Below are positions 11,261 to 21,957 of a DNA stretch of 64,000 nt, piece by piece. A model generated the notes under the pieces. The model did no database searches. It was not told the DNA's origin and saw only the letters and a list, made by a program, of their open reading frames with translations. The stretch is taken from the NCBI GenBank assembly GCA_965153355.1, contig OZ231126.1, forward strand, positions 97,898,001-97,962,000. The letters run 5' to 3'. Both the position numbers and the translations under genes were made by a program. Source of the stretch: Flaccisagitta enflata. Its lineage: Eukaryota > Chaetognatha > Sagittoidea > Aphragmophora. The number at the start of each line of letters is the position of its first letter. Within the stretch, counting starts at the first letter, position 1.

Positions 11261-12989
11261 ATGGCTTTCATTTTTCGCGCGTTTTCGGCGCGATTTTGGG
11301 CGCCTCGATTCTGGCTGCCGGGCGATAAGACGTGGGACGATTTAGTATCGACGCCCGAATTGCCTCTTCCAGTCGCCGGAGATTTGTGGGTCGGCATTTA
11401 CGCGGCCTTTGTGCTCTTCGCGCTTCGCTTCATCTTCGAACGTCTGGTCGCCACGCGGGTCGCCATCGCCGTCGGAATTCCGCCACGTCGCGTTCTTCCA
11501 TTACCGCCCGCGCCGGACCCGTGGCTGATCACCGTCTTCCACAGCGGCGATCCGGCGAGTCGACGGCCCGACGCCGCCACTTTAAAGTCCCACGCCGAAC
11601 GAACAAATCTACCGCCGCGTCAGGTGGCGTCGTGGTTTCGGCAATATCGTCGCGCCTACAATTCGCGCAACAAAACGCAGCTGATGGACAAATTTAACGA
11701 GTCGTGTTGGCGCTTCGTTTATTATCTCTCCATTTTCGTATACGGCGTGGCCGTTTTGTGGGACAAAGACTGGTTTTGGGACACGCGTCATTGTTGGATT
11801 GGGTGGCCGGAGAAAATCCCGCTCCACGAATCCCTGCGGTGGTACTACATGTTCGAATTCGGATTCTATACGTCGTTGTTCATCAGCCAATTTTTCGACG
11901 TGCAACGAAAAGACTTTTGGCAAATGTTCACCCACCACGTGGCCACGCTGGTGCTGATTTCCGCCTCGTGGATCACCAACATGGTGCGTATAGGATCCCT
12001 CGTCTTGGTAGTCCACGACGCCGTCGACTGGCTGCTCGAGATTAGCAAGCTCACCAATTACGCTAAGTGGGAACGCCTTTGCGAGGTCTGCTTCGTGTGC
12101 TTCGCCTCCGTCTGGTTCGCCTCCAGACTCGTCTATTTCCCACTGGTCGTCATCAGGTCTTGTCTCTTCGAGGCTACTGCCACACTCGAAGAACAAGGCA
12201 TCGAGGCCGAGATCAATCTGGGTGAGTTGTGTCCTGTATGCGCATTTGGTTGATACATTTACTTTTTACATTTAGTTATCCATATCTCCTCTTATCTTAT
12301 CTTTCCAGGGGCGTGTAGAGTTGAGTGTCTTTTGAAACCTTACCCCTCCCCTAAATCTTTGATTTTCTATCTCAAAGAGCATAATTATGGCGACATTTGA
12401 GTCAAAACTCTATGAAATTTTGCTGTAGTAATTTTATGTCATCTTTTGAAACTACTAGAAGTATAATATCTTCCAAATTTTCTCTTCTTTCACCCCTGTA
12501 GATATTTGTCTGTGTGTCCTCAACTCTAAAACGGAACTTTTATATTCCAACCCTCTCTTCTCCCCCCCCCACTACACAGGCGGCGGCAAAGGTGGAGTGT
12601 ATTATCTCTTCAACGGACTTTTAATTCTCCTTTATTGCCTTCATTGGTTTTGGTTTTACCATATCATGTCGATGGCCTTCAAATTAGTTTATTACGGCAA
12701 AGTAGTCAAGGACGCCCGGTCAGAGTCCGAGGGAAGCGACGCCACCGACGAGGACGTCAACAACGAAAACAACGTCTCCGCCTCTTCCTCCGGCCGGCCC
12801 ATCGACGACGTTCCTCTCGGCGACGCCGCCTCCTCCGCCTCTTCCTCCGCCTCCGCCACCTCGCTTTTCGCTTCTAATTCCAACGGCTTCTCTTCCATCA
12901 ATGGCATCTCCAAAGATGCGATCTCGCAACATGAAACCAGGCAGCGAATTTCGGATTTCTCGGCGAAAGAAACACCAAAGGACAAGTAA
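11261..12989 (+). CDS. Ceramide synthase (TLC/Lag1p family, homeodomain-like type)
   Basis: ER multi-pass acyltransferase that N-acylates sphingoid bases with acyl-CoA. Exons 11261-12221 and 12580-12989 (phase 1) give 456 residues. The ATG at 11261 yields MAFIFRAFSARFWAPRFWLP, matching the family's FWLP..WxDL N-terminus; no upstream ATG is needed. The homeodomain-like remnant ends ASWFRQYRR at about residues 127-135, followed by the Hox-flanking KFNESCWRF. The TLC domain carries the Lag1 motif: MFTHHVATLVLI with H225/H226 and HDAVDWLLE with D253/D256, the residues conserved as catalytic in the family. Several hydrophobic segments follow, with the last (YYLFNGLLILLYCLHWFWFY) in exon 2. The tail is acidic and Ser-rich, beginning GKVVKDARSESEGS, as in vertebrate CERS2-6, where the region is phosphorylated. 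Which vertebrate paralogue it corresponds to cannot be told by eye. The whole conserved core sits in one exon, unlike vertebrate CERS genes. Confidence 0.96.
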
Positions 12990-14199
<1,210 letters not shown>

Positions 14200-14486
14200 A
14201 TTTATGGACTGTCAGTTATTTACTTGAAACTATTTTTTTCTTCTGTCCTCGCGAATGTCTGCTCTCTTCTCATTTAACGAGGCGACGTCCCTTTTACCTG
14301 AGCCACTTTGCTTCTGTTGAATTGTTACTAGGAGCTCGTTTAAAAATCAGTTAGTGTAAACGTCAACTTTTTTCATTTAATACATTATATGATAATAGAA
14401 TAATAGCATTTAGGTCAAGTTCTGATTTTAGAAGAGCCTTCATCAAGGCTTCGTGGGATTTCGTTAGAATTTCGGACCGCTTCTTT
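14200..14486. other. Unassigned spacer
   Basis: About 290 bp of unique-looking AT-rich sequence between the CT tract and the next MITE. No exon, RNA gene or repeat was recognised. Confidence 0.5.
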
Positions 14487-14487
14487 A

Positions 14488-14888
14488 CAGAAGGGACCCT
14501 AATAAGAGCGGAGGAGGGACCCAATTGTTACATGCCCCCCTACAGCTCACATGGTTCAATCAATTTTTTCATTTGCAGTGGCGGTTGACACCTTAGGTCG
14601 ATACAATTGGCGCCACCATGGCGATTTTTCAATTTCCACCTTTAACCCCCTCAAAGGGCCAAATTTGGGTCAAAATTTGAGAAAGAAAATTATTCAATTT
14701 TTCGAGCTTTTGGAGTGGTTTGGGGGGGTTCAAGGTGGAAATTGAAAAATCGCCATGGAGGCGCCATTTGTATTCACCTGAAGTGTCAACCGCCACTGCA
14801 AGTGTGGAAATTGATTGAACTATGTGAGCTGTAGGGGGGGCATGTAACACTTTGGGTCCCTCCTCCGCTCTTATTAGGGTCCCGTCTG
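14488..14888. mobile_element. 401-bp MITE, TA-flanked, GGGACCC ends
   Basis: Terminal inverted repeats CAGAAGGGACCCTAATAAG and CTTATTAGGGTCCCGTCTG, continuing inward (GAGCGGAGGAGGGACCC), with TA on each side. A second palindromic layer (TACATGCCCCCCTACAGCTC) runs to the centre. Confidence 0.75.
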
Positions 14889-15022
14889 TAGATGGTTATG
14901 CCATTCTGCAGATAGGTTTTGCTGCAGATTGGCATTGATATTATGGTCGGAACCCCATCAATGTGATTTATTAATATGCGAAAGCCGAAGGGTCTTGTCT
15001 CATGTTAATTCAGTTTTTAATC

Positions 15023-15195
15023 CAGGGGTGTATATAATTGAGTCGCTTTTGATTTCGCCCCCCTGCCTTTGATTTTCTTCCCCGCGACGCTACGCGTTGC
15101 ATTTTGAAATCTTTGATTTTCTTCCCCATCTCCAGACCTTATGATTTTTTCCTCCCCACGAGGGGAGGGGGAAAACTCAATTATATACAGGCCTG
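15023..15195. mobile_element. hAT-like MITE, copy A (173 bp)
   Basis: Ends CAGGGGTGTATATAATTGAG and CTCAATTATATACAGGCCTG. Flanks TTTTAATC (15015-15022) and TTTTATTC (15196-15203) form an 8-bp target duplication with one mismatch. The interior contains CTTTGATTTTCTTCCCC and a GCGACGCTACGCGTTGC segment shared with the copies at 31590 and 42091. Confidence 0.8.
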
Positions 15196-15203
15196 TTTTA
15201 TTC

Positions 15204-16025
15204 GGTTCCGTGTATGTATCTCTCATTTTAATAATCAAACGATCTTCGCCATTATGATGAGGGAGTTTTCGTCAAATAAGACATTTCAAAAAGGCAAACG
15301 AAGTTTGTTCTAGGGCAAGTAAGTTGAAGGGGTTAGATACGGTAACGGAAAATGGCGAATAACTGTTAGGGGTTCTTCATTACTGGGCTCAAATATGGTG
15401 TAAGAAGTCAAACTTACTACTACTACTACTACTACTTGTTGTAATCATTAGTTGGGGTTGTTCAGAGTCAGTCTAAGTATAAGTTCGACACATACGTGCT
15501 ATTCAGCCGTGCTTCGTAGTTTATTAGGTTCACAATAAAACGTGATGATTAAAACTGCCATGATCTTTCTCTCTTTCTGTTCTGGCATGTTACCCCTTTC
15601 ATTAAAGTTTTTTATCTAACGTTTATCCCGTTGCGCTCATTTTTGTATGAGCAGATGTCTTGATCTCCATATGTAATTATGTATGTAGTCGGTCAAGAAA
15701 TGTCAGAGAATTGACCTAAGGTTTCTATGCGGGCTTTCGATACCTTCCAGCGAACTACTTTCAGCTCAGCAAGAAGCATAACATTGATTCAATGAAACTT
15801 GTCTTGAACATGCGCCTATTAACATCTCACTTGGATGACGGGTGAATTCTCTTAAATGGGGGGGGGGGGTGTTATTAGCCAAAAGCCATAATTCATTAGG
15901 AGAGGTATCCGTGTAGGTACGTGGGTGTTTTAGCGTTTCAAGCTGATTCCATGGCAAATTTATGTCAATCTCAAAACGTGTTAATCAATCAAAACAATCA
16001 TGGTCAACAATCTAAACACTAACCT
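15204..16025. other. Unassigned spacer
   Basis: About 820 bp without recognisable genes. A short (CTA)n run occurs at 15418-15436 and a G homopolymer at about 15859-15868. Confidence 0.5.
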
Positions 16026-16489
16026 CAGGTGCAGGATTGCTAAAATAATTTTAACACGTTTTAACACGTTTTAACACATTTTAACACATTTTAACACGCC
16101 CTAGAAATAACAGGTACAGTGTTAGAGAAGAAATTTTTTACAAAATTTTCTAGTACACAAAAAAATTGATTTTAACATAGCCACAATGTGTTAAAACTGT
16201 GTTAAAACACCGTGTTAAAACCGTTCTAACACCATGTTAAAACCATTATAACACCGCGTTAAAATTGTGTTAAAATCGATTATCATAGTTGTAACTGAAT
16301 TTAACGCAATTGTATTTGAATTTTTACATGGCTATGATGGCTTTTAAAAAAACCTGCGGGGAAAAGTGTGGTAAAATGTGTTAAAACATGATAAAACTGT
16401 TTCAACACCTGTTTTGAAAAATAACAGGTACATCGTGTTAAAATGTGTTAAAACGTGTTAAAATTATTTTAGCAATCCTCCACCTGTAA
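16026..16489. mobile_element. Foldback element built of TTTTAACACG repeats
   Basis: Ends TCAGGTGCAGGATTGCTAAA and TTTAGCAATCCTCCACCTGT are complementary, and the arms continue through AATAATTTTAACACG. The interior is degenerate GTGTTAAAA repeats in both orientations. A similar composition recurs at 52914-53503. Confidence 0.65.
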
Positions 16490-16978
16490 CCTACGTTCTC
16501 ATGGATTTGATGTGGTGTTTATGTGGTTGGCACCACAATTTCGATCATGTTCACGAACTTTTATGTTCTTTTATGATTTCTATAATCATCAAGGTCACTT
16601 GTGTGTTTTACGTCTTCGTGAGCTGATCTCTGCCTGCAAATCTTGTCGAGCTACTTTTCAAATTGGAAGGTTAGGGATGGAAGTGGGGTTGGAATGGCTT
16701 ATTTAAGAGCAATAATCGTTATGAAATGTGTGTACAACTCTAATATTTATCTCCGGTGTTGGTAGTAATGGAATGTTATCGCGATGCTTGACATGTTCAA
16801 AGTTACCCGATGATTGAAATAGCAAGGAAATGATTCTCTTGGAGCCGCTAACCACATCACTTAATCAATCGAATAGTAACAATAATGTACCTGAGTCTTT
16901 AGTCGCATCTCTTTCTTATCTCGGTTTATATTGCTTTTTGTCCCCAACGAATAGTTTTCGTCGGTGACTATGAAGTAG

Positions 16979-17550
16979 CAGTAGATTCCGTCTAGACTTG
17001 AGAGAATGGGGGCAAGCATTGAGGTAAGACAACTGAAGCAAGAGGAGTGATATTTTGAATATAAACTAATAAAAGGATGCTTTATTCCCCATGATAGCTG
17101 GTTGCCATGGAAACACATTTCCATGTATTCTCGCAAAAATATCTATATTTTAAGAAATTTTCTAGGGGAACATTGCTTAAAATCAAATTTGCAACAACTT
17201 TCTCACAGTATGTTCTGTAAGAATATAGCTCGTTTAGCCGTTGCTAAGGGCCGTCACACATAGTTACGCTCCCTAGCAACAGCCAAACGAGCGATATTCT
17301 TACAGAACATACTGTGAGAAAGTTGTTGCAAATTTGATTTTAAGCAATGTTCCCTGAAAAAATTTCTCAAAATACTGATATTTTTGCGAGTATACATGGA
17401 AATGTGTTTCCATGGCAACCAACTATCATGGGTAATAAAGCATCCTTTTATTAGTCTATATTCTAAATATCACTCCCCTGGCTTCATGTGTTTTTCCATA
17501 ATACTTGCCCCCGTTATCTCAAGTCTACAGTCTGTAGACGGAATCTACTG
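16979..17550. mobile_element. CAGTAGA-ended MITE (complete copy)
   Basis: Ends CAGTAGATTCCGTCTAGACT and its near complement GTAGACGGAATCTACTG. Nearly the whole 572 bp folds on itself, with a centre near 17260 (GTTGCTAAGGGCCGTCAC). TA follows the right end. The same family is at 26849-27606, 59843-60268 and, as a fragment, 960-1118. Confidence 0.8.
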
Positions 17551-17552
17551 TA

Positions 17553-18130
17553 CAGACAAAAGTGAAATACAAGGAGCTAACCCCCAAAAACTGTAGCACC
17601 CTCCCCTATAGCTTTAATTATAAATTGAAGAAAGACATATAAGGTAGGGAATGAAAGCTTATATTAATACAATTCGCCTCATTAGAGCGTTTTTGGAATT
17701 TCATTCCTAGTAAAGAATTATAGCAAAATAACAGTAAAAAATTTCATTTTTAGCATTATTTAAAAGAATTTAATTTTAGTTGGTTTCTAAGCTGTAACTT
17801 TTTACTGTAACTTGTAACTGTAACTTTCCTGTAATTCCTCTGTTTTAACTTCAGTTTTTGTCTCTCACATTTTTTTTTCTTTTTTTGCCTTCTTTTACTC
17901 TGTTTTCAAGTTTTTATCTTTTTCCTCCCCTACGTTTTACTGTAACTTGTACTGTAACTTGTAACTTTTTACTGGGATTGAAATTCAAAAATTGCTCTGA
18001 TGAGGATAATTGTATTGATGTAAGCTTCCATTCTTTATCTTATATATCTTTTTTCATTTAGCGGTTGCGGCTGTAGGGGGGGGTGCTACAGTTTTTGGAT
18101 GATTAACTTTTTGTATTTCACTTTTGTCTG
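17553..18130. mobile_element. CAGACAAAAGTG-ended MITE
   Basis: Ends CAGACAAAAGTGAAATAC and GTATTTCACTTTTGTCTG are exact complements, flanked by TA on both sides (17551-17552, 18131-18132). The left TA is also the right TA of the preceding MITE, so two TA-flanked elements abut. The arms contain ACTGTAGCACC/GGTGCTACAGT, also found at 58521-59030. Confidence 0.8.
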
Positions 18131-18736
18131 TAGCCTGTTGTCGTCTGTAGTTTAAAACCTGCTCATATTTTTTTAACCAAACTGTAGAAATTTATAAAAC
18201 TTTGCTGGTGTTGTTTATAGGTCAATAGGAGCTTGGGTACCAATTTTCAAAAAAATTCACTAGCATTTACTACCCTTTGCCTATTATTTTTGTAGTAATA
18301 TTTTACTGGACTTGGGCGAATTACATAGGTAGAGGGTAGTAAAACTATGTGAGTTTTTTTTTAGTTTGGTATACAAGTAAAGGGTACTAAATAAACAACC
18401 CCTGCAAAATTCGAATTAAATCTGAAATCTGGTTAATGAGATAATAGCTTATTTATGTAGTAATAAGTTACTAGGACTTAGGCAGTTTACATAGGCAAAG
18501 GGTGGTAAAGTTATTTGAATTGTTTTTTAATTCGGTATACAAGTAAAGGATATTAATTGAACAGCCCCTGCAAAATTCGAATTAAATCTGAAGTCTGGTT
18601 TATAAGATATTAGCTTATTAATGTAGTAATATGTTACTAGGACTTAATGAAGAGGATTGAGTTGATGAATTTTTTTACTTGCTCATTCATTACATTCTGA
18701 TTTCCTTTTAGGTTTGCCACCATGGATTTCAAGATT

Positions 18737-20134
18737 CATCTTCAACTTCTGTCATCATTTTCAACTTCTGTCATCATTTTCAACTTCTGTCATCATCTTC
18801 AACTTCTGTCATCATCTTCAACTTCTGTCATCATCTTCAACTTCTGTCATCATCTTCAACTTCTGTCGTCATCTTCAACTTCTGTCATTATCGTCAACTA
18901 CTGTCATTATCGTCAACTACTGTCATTATCGTCAACTACTGTCATTATCGTCAACTACTGTCATTATCGTCAACTACTGTCATTATCGTCAACTACTGTC
19001 ATTATCGTCAACTACTGTCATTATCGTCAACTACTGTCATCATCGTCAACTACTGTCATCATCGTCAACTACTGTCATCATCGTCAACTACTGTCATCGT
19101 CGTCAACTACTGTCATCGTCGTCAACTACTGTCATCGTCGTCAACTACTGTCATCGTCGTCAACCACTGTCATCGTCGTCAACCACTGTCATCGTCGTCA
19201 ACCACTGTCATCGTCGTCAACCACTGTCATCGTCGTCAACTACTGTCATCGTCGTCAACTACTGTCATCGTCGTCAACTACTGTCATCGTCGTCAACTAC
19301 TGTCATCGTCGTCAACTACTGTCATCGTCTTCAACTACTGTCATCATCTTCAACTACTGTCATCATCTTCAACTACTGTCATCATCTTCAACTACTGTCA
19401 TCATCTTCAACTACTGTCATCATCTTCAACTACTGTCATCATCTTCAACTACTGTCATCATCTTCAACTACTGTCATCATCTTCAACTACTGTCATCATC
19501 TTCAACTACTGTCATCATCTTCAACTACTGTCATCATCTTCAACTACTGTCATCATCTTCAACTACTGTCATCATCTTCAACTACTGTCATCATCTTCAA
19601 CTACTGTCATCATCTTCAACTACTGTCATCATCTTCAACTACTGTCATCATCTTCAATAACTGTCATCATCTTCAACTACTGTCATCATCTTCAACTACT
19701 GTCATCATCTTCAACTACTGTCATCATCTTCAACTACTGTCATCATCTTCAACTACTGTCATCATCTTCAACTACTGTCATCATCTTCAACTACTGTCAT
19801 CATCTTCAACTACTGTCATCATCTTCAACTACTGTCATCATCTTCAACTACTGTCATCATCTTCAACTACTGTCATCATCTTCAACTACTGTCATCATCT
19901 TCAACTACTGTCATCATCTTCAACTACTGTCATCATCTTCAACTACTGTCATCATCTTCAACTACTGTCATCATCTTCAACTACTGTCATCATCTTCAAC
20001 TACTGTCATCATCTTCTACTACTGTCATCATCTTCTACTACTGTCATCATCTTCTACTACTGTCATCATCTTCAAATACTGTCATCATCTTCAAATACTG
20101 TCATCATCTTCAAATACTGTCATCATTTTCAACT
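18737..20134 (+). repeat. 19-bp minisatellite, about 74 units
   Basis: Unit CATCATCTTCAACTACTGT. Variants come in blocks: AACTTCTGT units first, then CATTATCGTC, CATCATCGTC, CATCGTCGTC and AACCACTGT units, then a long homogeneous run, then three TTCTACTACTG and three TTCAAATACTG units. The unit has no stop in any of its three forward frames, which produces reading frames of 312 and 496 codons. These are not called as genes. Confidence 0.97.
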
Positions 20135-20392
20135 TATAAAAAGAAATTTGAAAATTTTCACTGAAAATTTTATAAAAAAAGAATTTTTTTTGAAATTTTT
20201 TTGAAAATTTAAAAGAAATTTTTTTTTTTGAAAAATTTTTATGTTTTAAATTTCTTTGAAATTTTTTTTTTTTTTTTTTTTTTTGAAATTTTTGTTGTCA
20301 GTATCATTCATTGTCGTCATTATCATCCACTGTTGCTATCATTATCAGGTTTAGTCATTATTAAAACAATATTGAATATTTTTTTTTAATTG

Positions 20393-20482
20393 TCTTGTCG
20401 TGTATCTTTTCGAGTTGCATTTACGCAACGAGAAAGCTTTAAAAATTACAGTCCCTAGTCGGGGACTGTAATTTTGACGCTT
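20393..20482 (+). other. Twin-hairpin segment
   Basis: GTTGCATTTACGCAAC forms one hairpin. AATTACAGTCCC and its partner GGGGACTGTAATT form a second. The homologous segment at 45167-45258 has different but still paired stems. Confidence 0.6.
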
Positions 20483-20774
20483 TTTTGAATTAATCCTTAA
20501 TAAAAAAATGTGGATTTTTAAATTCAGACTAAATGGACGCTGATCATATCCGCGCCAGTGTACCATTTATCCCAGGCCTTAAAAGACTTAGCCAACGCCT
20601 TGCTTGACATGAAAAGAAAGTCTCTAACCGTTTCTAAAAAAATGCATGCCTTCAGCGATTAGTTTGTGACTATACATGCTGGATTATTTTCGATGTGATT
20701 GTCAACGTATCTCGCTCAAATATCTTCATCGAGAATCTATCATAGGCTCAAAATATACAGAAGCAATGATATTA

Positions 20775-21114
20775 CAGTGAGAGGGGTAGTCGAAATCGCT
20801 AGCACCCCTACCTGTAGTTCAGATGACCACAAGGGTATCAAAGGTGGTAGCCGATAGCTTATCTCAATACAATTCCCGCCATCGAGGCGATTTTGTATTC
20901 TCAACCTAGTTTTAGAGATACAGCTCTTTTTAGGATGAAAAGTTTTAGCCCTTTAATGACCATTTTCTATGGAAGGAGAAGGAATTTCGAAAAATGCCTC
21001 AATGGCGGGAATTGTTTTGGGATAAGCTTCCAGCTGCCACCTTAGTTGTCTTTGTGACATAACCCATCTTAGCTGTGCGTAGGGGTGCTAGCGATTTTGC
21101 TGCCCCTCTCATTG
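20775..21114. mobile_element. 340-bp MITE, TA-flanked, CAGTGAGAGGGG ends
   Basis: Ends CAGTGAGAGGGG and CCCCTCTCATTG, with an inner complement CGCTAGCACCCCTAC/GTAGGGGTGCTAGCG. TA is present on both sides (20773-20774, 21115-21116). Confidence 0.78.
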
Positions 21115-21178
21115 TATTATCGTTGAATCTGTAATCGGTGTCTCATTAAGCCAAAGTTAAATCCGAAGCAGTTTTTTT

Positions 21179-21312
21179 AGGTGCGGACACGCAACTCTAT
21201 AAGAGGTTTTGTCCGTCCGTCGGTCCGTCAGCACAAGTCGAAAAGTGGGAAAACACGTATATCCGCCCCTGCCCACCCGTCCGCAACTGGTGGCCGTGTA
21301 TCCGGCCTTGTT
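21179..21312 (+). mobile_element. HINE-like element, AGTTGCG-type (AGGTGCGGAC variant)
   Basis: GGTGCGGACACGCAACTC, then GTCCGTCCGTCGGTCCGTC, AAGTCGAAAAGTGGGAAAAC, CCCACCCGTCCGCAACTGG, and GTGTATCCGGCCTTGTT. Same layout as 8527-8677. Confidence 0.75.
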
Positions 21313-21957
21313 AGTTTCGCTGTTACTTGTCGCGCAATTAATAGTCAAATTCGTTGCTGCATAGAAAACACACGCTTGTGCCATATGCAGCTTGTTTCGC
21401 TCTATGTACGCAATCACGGCTTTTAGTGAATTCCCTTTTTTTGTTGGTGATACTGTTAGACGTCCTTGGTTGTTCATTTATTATTTTGCGTCCTCGTTGC
21501 GTAGTATACTTTAAAAAAAAAAAAATAGTTTCTCATGCATAGTTCTCTTCCTTACCCGAAATTCATGTTCATTTACATGGTTATATATTCATTTTTGTAT
21601 TTTCTTCTTTCACCGATCAAACGATATTGATTGCCTTTTTTTTTGTGAGCCACTGCAATGATTTCATGTCATCTCATGACTACGATTTATTATTTTTGTT
21701 TACAGGTGCCTTGTCGCAGCGTCATAGACGACGGTGTGCGACCATGTTCCGAAAATGTGTGACGTTTTACTACGCGCAGAATTATGTAGGACACTTATGT
21801 TTCAATAGTAAGAAACGTTCGACATGAACTCATGGTCAGAATGGAGCGTATGAATATGGTCGCTTTCATAGATCAGCTAAAAGGAAATCTGGATCTTGCT
21901 AGCCTGAAGCTTCTTAGCTTGCTAGCCAACTAAAGAGACTCCATTCAGATTGGAACG

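Larger units (their letters stand above)
18135..20490 (+). mobile_element. Composite repeat element, copy 1 (166-bp tandem + 19-bp minisatellite)
   Basis: Starts with sequence shared with 42366 onward (TTTAAAACCTGCTCATATTT). Degenerate ~166-bp tandem repeats follow (TACTAGGACTTAGG landmark at about 18302, 18469 and 18632), then the 19-bp array, an A/T-rich homopolymer stretch (20140-20290), and two hairpins at about 20393-20480. The same order is found in copy 2 at about 42260-45258. The ends were not fixed. Confidence 0.6.

Noticed and set aside
11609-12196. 195-codon reverse-strand frame over the ceramide synthase exon
   Set aside because: Antisense shadow of the conserved TLC domain.
12308-12530. 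Possible fourth hAT-like copy in the ceramide synthase intron (CAGGGGCGTGTAGAGTTGAG ... CTCAACTCT)
   Set aside because: Ends only partly match, the right end is not at a clear terminus, and no 8-bp duplication was found; left unannotated.
18737-20134. CRISPR array candidate (also 35111-35818, 43152-44526, 55158-56213)
   Set aside because: Units of 13-19 bp are head to tail with no spacers, in an intron-bearing eukaryotic genome. These are minisatellites.
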